Source: Chlorops oryzae
Lineage: Eukaryota; Arthropoda; Insecta; Diptera; Chloropidae
Reading direction: 5' to 3'
DNA length: 64,000 bases
NCBI GenBank assembly: GCA_020466095.1
Contig: CM035808.1
Location: 36,535,502 to 36,599,501 of the forward strand
Position 1 is the first letter of the stretch. Each line of letters begins with the position of its first letter. Below are positions 12,661 through 24,859 of this stretch, piece by piece. The notes under the pieces are model-generated. The model searched no databases, had not been told where the DNA came from, and saw only the letters and a list, made by a program, of their open reading frames with translations. The position numbers were made by a program, and so were the translations under genes.

Positions 12661-14830
12661 AAGGTTGTAAGAGCACCACGACCTAAAATATCTTTTGTGC
12701 AGCCTATGTTTCCCTAAATTATGTTGAGTATATTTGCGAATCTTTGAATCTCCAAATAACCAAAGCGACTGACTGCTTGAGGACCCACATTGGACAACGA
12801 ATTCAACTAACTAAATCTTGAACAGATTTTCTCTAAAATTTCGTTTGAAATTGTTCAATTAAAACATCTTTAAAGGCCTGTTCTATAAGAACTTTTCTGA
12901 ATATTTGAGAGAGAATTTTAAATGATATCTAAACCGGATGTAATGTCATAAATATTTTTTCTTAAAGATTGCAAACGATCAAAAAATTCAAGCAAAAATA
13001 AGTTCAAAAATTATTGGGCGCAAATCCCTTATCAAAACACAAGCCTCTTGGCATACAAGAGGTCTTAAATTATCTCTTGGCCCATGATGACATCCCTTTT
13101 TCAATCCAAAAAATTTAATTATATTTTTTTCTTTTTTTTTTATATGAGCGGGAATTGATAAGAGTTCATTTGCCCACATTTAATCATTTATAATTTTATT
13201 ATATACCAATTATGAATGAATATTTTATTAACTCAATATCCACTGTTAACACTATACGCGCTTTTAATTGAAACGAAATCAATACACAAGTGCATGAAAT
13301 TGGTTTTGAATGAAATTTTTATGAATCTAGTCCAGTTGGGAAAGTTCTCACGCAGTCTGATTGGAACAGCAACAACAAGAACAACAATTCAAACAAACAG
13401 CCGGCCAATCGATTATTCAGAAAAGCGTCGTTTATATGTAATAATATGCAATAACAAAAAGTACATCCATTCAGTTATCATTCTTTAATCAGAATCAGGC
13501 GATTTTTGTCGTCAGCGGTCAATGTTCAATTTATCAATGCAAAATATGCTTATATGTATGTATATAAATTGGATCGTTGGATGTCCCCGCAATTACGCCG
13601 CTCGTTGTTTATAATAGTCGTTGTTGTTGTTGTCGTTCAATTTTGCAAAATTGTCTATCGTTCGAATAGTACCAACCTCTAACTAGAACAGCTTGTTTTC
13701 ACTTCCCAACGATTTATTTGTGCTTAAATTCACGGGTTTTCACTCTCGTTTCAACCGCAATGAGCCATTTTCGCGAAATATCTAAAATAAAAAACTGTTC
13801 GCTATTGCTTTAATGAGCTCCAGTGCTGCCAGTTGAGACGCGAAAGCAGTTGTATAGCTCTTAGCTTTTTATTTAGCTTGAAATTTATTTTACGTTTTAG
13901 AGCCTATACTCAGCTATGCAGTAAGTAAAGGGCCTATAAGAAACACATGCAAACATAATCAAAAATTTCTTCGAAGTAAATTTTTTAGTTTCGCTTATAC
14001 TGAGCTGGCAAGTAATCGAAGAGTATTCAATTATGTCAATTATTACACAGAGTAAAAGCCAGAACAGCTGATTTCAGCTCGTTTTTCAGAATGAGCACGG
14101 ACACCAACCGCGAAAAAGTAACATTTTTGGCTAATTTTGAAGAATTTAAGGAACGTGAATATACCTGCCTCTCTCACACTTAACGAAGCTGTAACGTATT
14201 TACTCACCTTCCTTTAATCTGAAATTATTTACTGCATATCTGAATATAGGCTTTTAGTAAAATATCCAATTTGCTTATTGAAATTTTCTACTTTTGGAAG
14301 TTATCTATCAAGTATCACTGAAAAGCAAATTGGAATTGTATAGAAAACCACTAAAATTTATGCTATATGAAATGTCAGTAATTTTCAAGAGGATACCAAG
14401 GACATCTTCAACCATTTAATTGGTTTCCCATCTTATAAAAGTTTGTTGATGTTTCGAAAATATTACAATACTAAAAATGTTCATGTCTTTTAGAGCCATT
14501 TATTTTAACGGCTATAGCCGCCTCTGTGGAAAAGTTCTGGCAGCATTTGTGAGCGCAAAGAAAACAGTGCTGCCACAGAATCTGTAATTGATAGCATCGA
14601 GCTCTACTGGTCTCCATAGACGGAATTTACACGTTAAGACTTTCGATAATGAAACACATTTTCGTACGCATGGGACCACAGGGAAGTGAGAAAATCGCTC
14701 CATAGCAATTGGCCGATTTGCGGACATTTAACAAATTAATGTATAGTTATCTTCTGAGCAATTTATGTATTATTCAGAATTTTGTGAATAATTAAAGATG
14801 TGATATTAAAAATAAAATTTGTTATTTATT
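12661..14830. other. Intergenic DNA, nothing recognised
   Basis: AT-rich sequence with short TTG and AAC trinucleotide runs (around 13366-13400 and 13618-13640). No credible exon on either strand. Confidence 0.4.
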
Positions 14831-14835
14831 TGTTA

Positions 14836-15052
14836 ATTTTGACCATCTCCATATTTCATTTTTGAATTATTATTTGGGCTTTTTGGTCGCTCATTTTTCG
14901 CTTATAGTGAAAAATGTAATTTAAAAAAAAAATTTTTTTTTTTAATTTTTTCAATTGCCAAAAATTACAATTTTCACTATAAGCGAAAAATGAGAGACCA
15001 AAAAGCCCAAATAATAATTCAAAAATGAAATATGGAGATGGTCAAAAATAAC
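14836..15052. repeat. Large near-perfect palindrome (hairpin MITE)
   Basis: Two arms of about 100 bp, the left from GACCATCTCCATATTTCATT (14841) and the right ending at its complement (15043), meet at an A/T-rich loop near 14930-14955. Differences between the arms are few, so the copy is young or recently homogenised. No clear target duplication. Confidence 0.7.
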
Positions 15053-15082
15053 AATTAACAATATTATTTTTATTTATTATTA

Positions 15083-15330
15083 TTGATTTCCCCTTCTTTG
15101 TCTTCTTCTTCCTCTTCTTCTTGCGTTTTCAAATGTCCTGGTATATCCCGCAAAACGCGACCAGTTCCTGCATATCGTTCTGTCGGTTACATCATCCGGG
15201 GTAAGTCCTACAGCCTCAATGTCCAATTTTATTGTGTCCATCCAACGCTGTTTCGGACGCCTGGCTCGTTGCCTGCAACCTTGTATTTTAAGTGTGTAGC
15301 ACTTCTTTACCGAACTGTCCTCATATGCTA
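15083..15330 (-). pseudogene. LINE (non-LTR retrotransposon) 3' coding fragment
   Basis: The minus strand encodes RARRPKQRWMDTIKLDIEAV followed by GLTPDDVTDRTICRNWSRFA. The pattern RPKQRWMD...D...GL...D...W is typical of the C-terminal end of many LINE polyproteins. The stretch past the fragment is an Arg-coding TCT/TTC repeat. The RT core is absent. The clade cannot be assigned from this piece. Confidence 0.65.
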
Positions 15331-15489
15331 ATTTTTAATTATTTAATTATTAAAATGCGAGCAGAACATTTTTCAAGATTTTAACATAACAATGCTATGA
15401 ATTAAGAATTCTTTGGATTGGAGTGTACATTGACAACCCGTATTATTCGAAGATTTTAATGATATGGTATGACATTGAGATGCTGTGCT

Positions 15490-15710
15490 ATTTGTGGAAT
15501 CGTTTAATCATTTGATATGCAGTGTTATGACAATAGAAATGGAGGAGAAACGAATTGAGGCCCTAAAAATATTTCCTTGCCAGTTCAATAACAGCCAGAT
15601 AGCTGATTTATTATGCGTCATCAAGGTATTAATTGTACTTCTTGTGTCGCTACGTTAATGTCAATCGAAAACCGGGACGGATGACGTACGACGTATTATA
15701 TGTGCCACAG
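15490..15710. repeat. Dispersed repeat shared with 20045-20270
   Basis: The stretch ATTTGATATGCAGTGTTATG to ACGTACGACGTATTATATGT matches the reverse complement of 20045-20270 with moderate divergence. Part of it recurs in direct orientation at 20405-20455. The 20 kb copy lies in a hAT-like element, so this may be a fragment of the same family. It shows possible reading frames in both copies, but I do not recognise the product. Confidence 0.5.
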
Positions 15711-18409
15711 CAATTTCGTCCAAACCTATGCCAATGTAAATCTATACTTAGCTGGCAGTTAAAAGAGCAGTTTGTTCATCTAAACGCGGAATAGCCAGAA
15801 CTTGACAGCTGTGATCAATTCCATCTGATTATTTGCTTGCAAAATTGAAAAAATGGAAACATAAAAATTTTCGGATTGAAGAGGAGCGCACTGAAAATCG
15901 ATGGTTTGATAAAGTGACAACGAATCAGTGAAATATTAACACAACGAAAGAGAGGAGGAGTAAATTAAGGTGAAGTCGATTTTTCTTTTACAATAATTAT
16001 GGTAATATGGAAAAAGAGCTCAAGTGAACTTAAGGCAAAAATGAGTTTTTGAATTGAGGATTGTTTGATTGAAATTTTGATGTCCTGCGATTATGATAGA
16101 AAAGAATACTATGATTATAATGCAAATGGAAGAATAAAGATGCTAACTCGGTTATTTTCTTATAGATGTGAGAAGATGGTCGTGAAAAGGAACGAGAAGA
16201 TTGATGGACGTTTCGTTCAAAATTGGGAGAAAATGACGACAATCAATTTCATCAACAATCAGCGTACTAACAAACGCACTATTGACATTTAGTTAACATA
16301 GTTAATGAACTAAAGTTTGATATTGGATTCTACCAAGTTCAAAAGTCTCAAAACTGTTTCTCGATATGAAGAGCTTGATTATAAAGGCTTGAATATCCTC
16401 GACTTGATTTCGATTTCCGAATTTATTTATACAAATAATGAAATTGGTAAAACCCTTAATAACGACCATTTTAGGTCTTTGAAAAATAACGTCTAGAAAC
16501 TCGTTGGGGTGAACAACTTTTCTGTTATAAACAATAACAAACCCACAACGATACTGTCCAAGATGTTCTCCTAATTTTTTTTCTTCTCATCTCAAAACTC
16601 TTTCTGCGCAAACACGCTCCAACTCTAATATGTGCCCCCGACCACTTTTTTACTACGCAGTTCTTTGCCTTTTGAGTCAGTACGTTGTGGTCTTCAAAGT
16701 ACATATGTACATACATACATGTGCACATAAATGCGAAAGTATCTTCTATGCTTGCGCATTTAGCCTGTTTTACCTAAAATATGACGCAGTTACAGCGCAT
16801 TGCGTTCAATAATATCAAAATTCTTTGTTAAAAGAAAAGCATAAGGAATACATAGGTGGTATAATGAAATACCAAAGTTGATATAAATTCTTTTAATCGT
16901 TCTTCCCTCGCAATCAAAGATCTTGATCGTTGCTTTTATCAAAGGAACAAAAGTTTTTATTGGCTTTTCTGATTTTTCTTTATGAAATTATTTTGTTTGT
17001 TTCTTATTTATTTGCTACATATGCTTCTGTTTCTTGCCTGCTTTTGCCTTGTGCTTCTATTATTTATACGGGGGCGATTCTTAAAAGAATCAAGAATCTC
17101 TCCGCGATTGGTAATGGATATATGTAGGTATAACTCAAGCATTAATTTTTGCTTTTGTTTTTGTTTTTTTAAGAACATTGATTCACCAATTCATTCCTGT
17201 TTAATTGACTTAAAAAAGAAAAAGTCAATCATTCTATTCTTACTAATTTTTATAAAATGATTCAACAACATTTTCAACTCGAATCCAAATGCTTGAATGT
17301 AGCTCAGAATGTTTGTGTGATTTGTTGTTGTTTCTTCTTTTAATCCATGTCTCTTTTCCTCGCTCTTTACAGCTGTCCTTGATTGTTGTTGTTGCTGCTG
17401 TTTGTTTTCATTTGAATCTTCAGTTGTGTTTGCTTTTATGGGCTCTCGCGCTCATGGTTGCCATCTACCCAATTTGCATTTACCAAAGTATTCCAAGGAA
17501 CTACCTATAAAAAATTACCACATTTTTTTTTATTTTGTGTAAAAATTGAAAAGAGGAAAATGTTAAAGGCGATATTATGATAACTTATATCCAAAAGCCA
17601 AAATCCAACAGTCTAAAAATCTCAAGCGGAATTTTCAGGCAATTGAAGAACCTGAGAAACTGAAAGTTGTTTTTGACGTACTTTGGCGTGCTGAGCTCAA
17701 ATATTGCAACGGTTTTTTTTAAGGTTGGCTCTGGATTCCGAGTTCATTTTTTGTTAGAAGAATTCTTTAAGTATATTGGACCGCAAAGAATTTTTAAATC
17801 ATCTTTTTTTAAAGCTATAACTTATTTATAACTTAAGTATATTATAAGATTTACGTGTGCTTTTTTTTTCATTCGTGGCTCTAAAATTGAGTTCTAGAAT
17901 ATTAAATATTATGCCATTTATTAGGTTATTTAATTATTTCCATAGATCTCAATACAAACTATAAGCTACCAAGAGACTCCGAGACCGCACTCAGGAGTTT
18001 AAAGGACAGAAACAGGTGGTAGATTGCTAAGGGTTAATATTTTATGGCGCCTAGTAGTTTATTATTATTGTGAAACATGTACGAAAGGGCAATTCGGCAC
18101 ATGTGCTAGCAATTCTCCAATTTTTTGGTGTAGGTTAAAATTACTCCTTCCAAAAACTGGATAACTCCTCGTTTACCAGTATAATTGACTTTTCATTCAT
18201 GCACAATTTTTATATAAACATTTTTGGAGAGGGTATTTGATCAGAAAAAATTAGACAAAACAACCTTTCACGTTGTTGCGTCTTTCAATCAACGGAATGA
18301 CCGCAATTCGACTGCTGCAAACCCAATCGTTCGAAACCAGTTTATGCAGCCAGCAAGGAAATAAATCTTCCAAACTTCGTACGAAAAGGGCAACCCAGCC
18401 AATCACTTA
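15711..18409. other. Intergenic DNA, nothing recognised
   Basis: AT-rich with T-rich runs that create short hydrophobic open frames (for example 16930-17510). No exon with supporting splice sites or recognisable product. Confidence 0.4.
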
Positions 18410-18819
18410 AGCGAACCCGACACGGTACTGAATTGCTTACTGAATTCATATATATAGGATAGGTGTTCAGTGTGTTTGCGTCGACACGTTACTGAATTCA
18501 GCCATTCAGTACGAAAACTAAAAACGACTTGGATTTTGCTTACAGAATCCTTCCATTATTAGGCAAGGTATTTCACAAAGGTCGTCGGAAAGTAGGAAAG
18601 TCGAATATTTCGGAAAATTTTAAATGCTTAAAAAGTTGTCAAAATACAAGAATATAAGTTTAAAGTTGTTTAGCGTCGACACGTTACTGATTTCAGCCAT
18701 TCAGTACGAAAACTAAAAACGACTTGGATTTTGCTTACAGAATCCTTCCTTCATTGTGAAATGTGCATACACATCAATTTCACATTGCTTACTGAATGCA
18801 GTACCGTGTCGGGTTCGCT
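18410..18819. mobile_element. PIF/Harbinger-like MITE (TTA flanks) with an internal 75-bp direct repeat
   Basis: The ends AGCGAACCCGACACGGTACT and AGTACCGTGTCGGGTTCGCT are perfect inverted repeats flanked by TTA on both sides (18407-18409 and 18820-18822), as in PIF/Harbinger insertion. A segment from GCGTCGACACGTTACTGA to CAGAATCCTTCC occurs twice, near 18478 and 18671. No transposase in the 410 bp. Confidence 0.75.
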
Positions 18820-19656
18820 TTAGATTGCTTTTGCGAGGCTTTCGTATCGACGTTAGTACTCTCTCAGTTTTTTCGTAATTTGTTCAGCTGTAGTCTCATT
18901 TGGAATTTCGAGTTGTTTGGTTGGATCGTTCGAGGCAGAGCAAAGAAAGAAGATAATAACAAGAAGTATGTTTGAAACTGCTTGAAAATAAGGTAAAAGA
19001 TTCCTGCCTTTCGAAGAACAAAAAAGAAAAATCAATGCTCGAAGTGCTTGAAGAAAAGAATATGTGTTTATAAATAACATTCATGAAAAATTACAAAACT
19101 CGCTGCCCAAATACATAATAATAATTTTACTTATCTGTTTTCTCTATTGCGTTGCTACGATTTCGTAAGTTTTTCTTGGTTTTGTTGTTGTTGCTTTATT
19201 TATGCGAAGCAATTGCACGCGTTTTGTGATAATCCACTTTTGTTCGAAAGTTTATATCGCAATTATTGCAATTTTCCTAATTATTTCATCTTTTGGACTT
19301 TTCTTTGAATTTCTTTGTTGATTTCCCTTCTTCGATACGATTATATTTGCTATTGTGTTTGTTATTGTTGTTGTTGATTTTTGTAATTTTTGGCCAATGT
19401 CAACGTCCAATTCGAAATGAAAAACGAAAATGGGTTTTTTTGCTTTTGCGTTTCGTCTCAAGCCTTTTGGATGTAAAATGTGAAAACAAAAATTTAGAAA
19501 AGAAAATGAAAATGAAAACAACAACAACACCACGGAGAAGCTGCAGCTGTTTATTTGTATACACAAAACACCAAGAGCACACAATAGCGTACGCATACAT
19601 AAGCCCAAAAACAATGGCATTTTTGTTGGTATATCGTCATGACGAGAGAATGGGAG

Positions 19657-20745
19657 CAGTGGTGTAGCAACGAAAACTTTCGTTCCATCGCATGCAAGGA
19701 ATACTTCCTCAGCTGTTACTTCGTTCTCTTCGTGAATACTCAAAAGCGTAAGGCCGTTGAACCGCTAATCTCAAATTGAATTTCTTTGCCTGTCTGTTGG
19801 TGTCCTTTGCGGGCTGTAGAGTGAACGGACAAACGTTCAACCTGACTAGGACCTGGAAGCAGTCAAATTGTATCGTGTCGTATAGTGTCGCGGATGACTG
19901 GTAGCAGGTTGTCAAAACGCAGCAACATATAAGTTATCTTATGGTGGAAAGAAGAGAACGTTGGTTCCGAATACAAAATTTAATTCTAAACGAGTCAACT
20001 GACACGTCAAAAATCTAAATTCAATGTAGCTGGGCCATATATAATACATACATACGTCGTACATCATTCGTCAGTTTTTTTTTTTTTTTTTTTTACTGAC
20101 AACGTATCGACGCAAGAAGTTGGCACACATAATACTTTGCTGACGGATAATAAATTGGCCTTTTGGCTTTTATCGAACTGTCTGGGAAACATCTGTGCGG
20201 CCTCAATTAGTTTATTCTCCATTTTATTGCCATAACACTGCATATCAAATGATTAAAATATTTCAAAAAATTAACACAACATCAAAAAAAGACAGCTGAT
20301 AGCTGTGAAACTACTTTGAAAGTTGCCTAACTCTCGTACATTGTGTTGACGGAGACGTACTGTATGGGACAAAGCTGATAAGTAGCCCTGTATTTAAACT
20401 TACATGTCAGTCAAAATCGGGGACGCATGACGTACGACGTATTATATGTTCCCCCAGGTAATGATGTTCGGTAAAGTTGTCTCATAGCATAAATTAAAGG
20501 ATCTATAAAGATATCAGGTTGTTCTTCTAGTGCAATTCAGCCTTTGTAACGTCCACAACAAAGTGTCTTTTTCGATTATGGCTGACTTCGACAATGTCAA
20601 TCCTTCCAATCGCTCTCGAATTCCTTCATTTTCCTCAAAAATGAGCTTATTTTACCAGGAATGATATTCAGTATAAAAGTATTTTTTAAGGCTAATGTGA
20701 AATTTTACAACTCAGTTCCCAAGTTTCCCCCACGCTACACCACTG
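19657..20745. mobile_element. hAT-like element of about 1.09 kb
   Basis: Inverted ends CAGTGGTGTAGC and GCTACACCACTG are flanked by octamers AATGGGAG (19649-19656) and TATGGGAG (20746-20753), 7 of 8 identical. The interior holds the dispersed repeat shared with 15490-15710 and an inverted duplication of the ACGTACGACGTATTATATGT segment. No intact transposase frame was recognised. Confidence 0.7.
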
Positions 20746-21391
20746 TATGGGAGATGAGACATATTCCAAGAAAATACAAAAGCGCCAACAACAAGAGCAC
20801 AGTTTACGCATGTGTGTGTGTGCATTTTGTTTTCTCATTTCTTTTATTCTCGGAGCGCGAGAGAGTGCTCTTAAGAGTGCAAATGTTTTTTTCTTTCGTT
20901 TTTGCCTTGTTGTTTTTGAACTAAATCAGCTGAGCTTGTTTGGCAACAACAAAGCTTAGAAGTGAGAATATAATTAATTTAGGGAAATGGGAAATATAAA
21001 AAATCAGATGTAAATTGTTGTTGTTGTTGTTGCTGTTTTTCTTGTCGTTAAGTCATTTGTTGTTACTATGTTCGAATATGTTCAAAAAATAATAAATTAA
21101 TAAATAATGCTTCCGAAGATTTTAATACGTCGATTTTTGCAATACATAGGTACCTATAAAATCTAAAATCAATGATTCAAATTTCTTTTGTGAATAAATG
21201 CACACAGAATATTTTTGAGACATATACTCGTACTACGTATACGTACGCCTTATTCGCGAATAAGCGAATTTTAATTTTTCCGTATATTGCCGTATATTCG
21301 TGAATAATGTTTAACGTATAAACGTAGTATTAAAGCCCTTTTCGAAATTTGCTGCAATTACAGAAGAAGCAGGCACACAGCTTTGAAGTTT

Positions 21392-21580
21392 CAGTGCACT
21401 CTCTCCTTGCGGACATTCCTCTGAAGTGGACACCACTCCTAAACGGACACTTTTTGGGAATATTCCAGTATTACTGCTTCTCAAATAGTTTTCTCTTAAG
21501 CAGACACCTCTGTTAAGCGGACATATTTATCCCGTCCGTCCGTAGGTGTCCGCTTGCGAGGAGAGAGAGAGAGAGAGAGT
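21392..21580. mobile_element. pogo/Tigger-like MITE, copy A
   Basis: The left end CAGTGCACTCTCTCCTTGCG leads into GGACA; the right end contains TGTCCGCTTGCGAGGAGAGA running into a GA microsatellite (21561-21579). Internal CGGACAC and TGTCCG motifs match copy B at 23430-23570. Confidence 0.55.
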
Positions 21581-22309
21581 AATATACTTTATTATGTAGA
21601 AGAAATGCTCGTTAGTTACTTCCCGATATAGATGTTCTGATGCAATCCTAACCTCTTTCAGATTATTCGTTCTGAAAAGACAATATACTTATAATGAATA
21701 TTTTTGAAAATATTTCGAATTTTTTATCTCTAATAAATGATGAACAGCTGTGCACGAGAATTTCCAATTGAGCTAATTAATGCACCACAGACGGTCCGAC
21801 ACCAATCTTATCAACAAATAATTACGCCGTGAAAATCGAAAAGATGTAAAACCGCCTCGTCTTCGGGCTTTTGAAACAAAGAAACCAAAAGAAAATAATG
21901 CAAAATACTTCCGAATGCGTCAACATTTAAGAAATGATTGCAGTTTATCAGTCATTTCAGCACGTCAAACGCGAAGCAACGTGGTGCTGTTCAGCAACAA
22001 GACCGCCACCCCCACCACCAACTGCATCTGCATACTACCTACATACACCTTCACCGATGTAAAGAACGATTCGATTCAATCATTTTATTTTGTAGTTCGT
22101 TCGGCCAGTAGGGGGTCTCCGATGGCAATTCTGCTGTTTCTCTTGTTTAGCTAAAAATAATTGAACAACTCAAGCGGCAATAATTAACATGAAAAAAAAA
22201 AAACGACTAAACACAGCATCGACTTGGACGCGACTGGTAGAGTGAGCAGCCTTCCGTATTGTTGAAAAGAACAAAAGGTTCTTTGTGCTTTAGTATTTTA
22301 AACTATTTA

Positions 22310-22450
22310 TTCTTTATCTCATTTTATTTATTTATTTACTTTTATTTTTTATTTAATTTTTTTATTTATTGTCATTATTTTTATTTTTTATTTATTTAAT
22401 TTTTATTTATATGTATTATTTTTATTTATATTAATTTTTTCTTTTTCTTT
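22310..22450. repeat. Low-complexity TTTATTTA tract
   Basis: About 140 bp of almost pure T and A in variants of TTTATTTA. No other signal. Confidence 0.7.
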
Positions 22451-22965
22451 TACATCCGCTTTAAATATATTAGAATTGCCCATGAATCGCCTTTGCATAT
22501 GCAACATAAATTTTTTGTTTTGTTTCTCCTTCCGTCTAACAAAACGAAACAAAACAAAACCAAACGAAAGGAAACAAACGCAATGAAAAGTCAATTGTTT
22601 TTGCAGCTTTTCTTTTGGATTGTTACTCTCCATGTTGACTTCTTTAGTGTGTTTGTGCTATTCAGACTTCTTCTCACTGACGTCGCTGTTGACCTAATTT
22701 CTTTATTTGGGTTTTTTGGAAAAATGAGGCTATGAGGCTAAACTCAGGTCTGCTTTGATACTGGCTTATGCTTTTTGAACTCTCGCTCCGACGTTCTCTT
22801 TTATATATTTCGGCCTAAGAACAAAAAAAAAAAAAAAATAATTCGCCTTAAAAGTTCGTTCTATTCTTTGTATTAGGTGAAGTCTCAAATAGGAAGCATT
22901 GTCACTGTTTCATGTTAAAACAAAACCAAAAAAAAAAAAAATAATAATTCCTAAACATATTCTTA

Positions 22966-23049
22966 CTGTCAAAGCCCTCATATACGGACACTCATGGTGA
23001 TGAACTTTTGCCCGCATATGAGGGTGTCCGCAGTTGAGAGGTTTCACTG
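22966..23049. mobile_element. 84-bp pogo/Tigger-like MITE
   Basis: Flanked by TA (22964-22965 and 23050-23051). The right end GAGAGGTTTCACTG and its inner GGGTGTCCGC match, inverted and with divergence, the left CTGTCAAAG...CGGACAC. Ends of the type CAGTGAAACCTCTC are typical of pogo/Tigger. Confidence 0.6.
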
Positions 23050-23128
23050 TAATTATGCATATGTAGATATAGAATAAACTTAGATGGCAACAATGTTCTT
23101 GGCTCTTTAAGCTTGTCATTGTTTCGTG

Positions 23129-23292
23129 CAGGCCTGTAGAGAGAGGGATGGAAAAGGGGGATTTCCCCCTGCGCCCGGGATTTCTGAAGGGGCCCACTAA
23201 TGGCAAGGGAATTTTTTTTTTTTTTATTTGGTCGCACATTTCTGTGGGGACCCCGGAATCCCCGGGGCACAAAATTTCTCTCAACGGGCCTG
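23129..23292. mobile_element. hAT MITE with perfect 8-bp duplication
   Basis: The inverted ends CAGGCCTGTAGAGAG and CTCTCAACGGGCCTG are flanked by identical octamers GTTTCGTG (23121-23128 and 23293-23300). The 164-bp interior is GC-rich, with CCCC/GGGG runs that contrast with the AT-rich surroundings. Confidence 0.85.
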
Positions 23293-23429
23293 GTTTCGTG
23301 CAATATTCCCAATTTATTGTAAAACCTCTAATTGTCATCCTCGGAACCGTCTTATCCCCTATATCGGTCTTCTTTAGCGCCAGGTCCGAAGAAATCTCAA
23401 AAAGAATTTTAATTCCATTGAATCCAACA

Positions 23430-23570
23430 CAGTGTACTCTCTCCTTGCGGACACTCTTCTTAAACGGACACTTTCTGGGAATGCTTTAGTATTCCTGCTT
23501 CTCAAATCGTTTCTTCTTAAGCGGATATATTTTTCGGTCCGGTAGGTGTCCGCTTAAGAGACAGTACAGA
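23430..23570. mobile_element. pogo/Tigger-like MITE, copy B
   Basis: Left CAGTGTACTCTCTCCTTGCG, right GTGTCCGCTTAAGAGACAGT. The interior CTTCTCAAAT...TTAAGCGGA is shared with copy A at 21392-21580. Confidence 0.55.
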
Positions 23571-24140
23571 GTATACAATTTTTCCGCCCAAATACACATA
23601 GATGTTTCCCTTACGTTCCGCCAAAACTCAGGGTCAGATGATTTCATTTAGCAAAACACATCTGTAAACGCTAATTTTGTAGAATTTCACTTAACCAAAA
23701 GTTAGAGAAAATCGCAAAGTATCTAAGGAAAAACGTAGTGAGCATTTCCTGTTTATAGAATTTGCAAAAATATTGTTATTTTTTCTTAAAATACCAAAAA
23801 AAAAAAAAAAAATTTGTTTAGGCATTCAAAAGGTTTAAAAATTCAATTTATTTAAATTGTTTCTCCTTCTCGAGCCTTCTTCCTTCATTTGTTAGAAGAA
23901 AATATATACCTTAAATTGATCCATTCTTTTTACCTTCTTTTTTAGATTGCGATTTTGCGGATTTTGATCGCGAAATCCGGCTAGCCCTCGCTTGAAAGCT
24001 TTCGTCTCAATATTGCCTTTTGCCATCGGTTGCAGCACAAATATCCCTCAATCATATTACAAAATAAAATCTAAATAAACAAAATAATAAATAAATAAAA
24101 AAAAAAATATATATATATATATACAAAATACATAGAAATA

Positions 24141-24686
24141 ATGTCATCACCAAGTGCTGGAAAACGTCGTATGGACAATGACGTCATCAAGCTGATCGAG
24201 TCAAAACACGAAGTAACCATTCTTGGTGGCCTTAATGAATTTCATGTAAAATTTTTTGGTCCACACGGGACACCGTACGAAGGCGGCGTGTGGAAAGTAC
24301 GTGTCTATCTGCCCGATAATTATCCATTCAAATCACCGAGCATAGGTTTCGTTAATAAAATTTATCATCCCAATATTGACGAATCGTCGGGCACAGTCTG
24401 TCTCGATGTGATCAATCAGGCGTGGACGGCGCTTTACGATCTTTCAAATATATTCGAATCATTTTTACCACAATTGCTAACATATCCCAATCCAGTCGAT
24501 CCACTAAATCGTGATGCGGCGGCATTGTACTTGCACGAACCGGAGGAATACCATCGCAAAGTTGCAGACTACGTCCAACGCTATGCAACCGAGGAAGCCT
24601 TACGTGCTGCGCAACGCGAGAGCAGCGACAGCGAATCGAGTATGTCAGATTATAGCGAAGACGAAGCTAGAGATATGGAATTATAA
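24141..24686 (+). CDS. UbcE2H: Ubiquitin-conjugating enzyme E2 H (UBE2H / UbcE2H type)
   Basis: E2 enzyme that takes ubiquitin from E1 as a thioester and passes it to substrates with an E3. In animals UBE2H works with the CTLH/GID ligase. The 181-residue product has the family N-terminus [10 protein letters not shown], the UBC fold over about residues 5-150, the HPN signature at 76-78, catalytic Cys87 in [10 protein letters not shown], and the acidic serine-rich tail ending [15 protein letters not shown] that is characteristic of this E2. The length matches vertebrate UBE2H closely. The coding region is one uninterrupted exon. A good 3' splice site (TTCTTTTTTAG, ending at 23945) suggests a 5' UTR intron, with the 5' UTR exon starting at 23946. 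No frameshift or missing residue. Polyadenylation signals lie at 24846-24855. Confidence 0.97.
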   Translation: MSSPSAGKRRMDNDVIKLIESKHEVTILGGLNEFHVKFFGPHGTPYEGGVWKVRVYLPDNYPFKSPSIGFVNKIYHPNIDESSGTVCLDVINQAWTALYDLSNIFESFLPQLLTYPNPVDPLNRDAAALYLHEPEEYHRKVADYVQRYATEEALRAAQRESSDSESSMSDYSEDEARDMEL

Positions 24687-24845
24687 TATCGGTTTATGTT
24701 TAAGTTAATTATTTAAATACGTGAAAAGAAGAGAAAACAACAATTTTATTTAGCAATTAAGTTAAAACAAAAACAAAAACAAAAGCAAAAGCAAAACTCC
24801 AAAACAACGGTGTGAAATTGATGATACAAAAGCAAATGAAAAACA

Positions 24846-24855
24846 AATAAATAAA
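24846..24855 (+). terminator. Candidate polyadenylation signals of UbcE2H
   Basis: Two overlapping AATAAA hexamers about 160 bp after the stop codon. Other A-rich candidates lie further downstream, so the real 3' end is not certain. Confidence 0.4.
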
Positions 24856-24859
24856 GGCC

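Noticed and set aside
19252..19743. 163-codon minus-strand open frame, overlapped by a 124-codon plus-strand frame
   Set aside because: It crosses a hAT boundary at 19657, is dominated by TTG-repeat and T-rich translation, and has no recognised relative.
22910..23338. 142-codon minus-strand open frame
   Set aside because: It spans the hAT MITE at 23129-23292 and a pogo-like MITE; the frame is a by-product of GC-rich MITE sequence.
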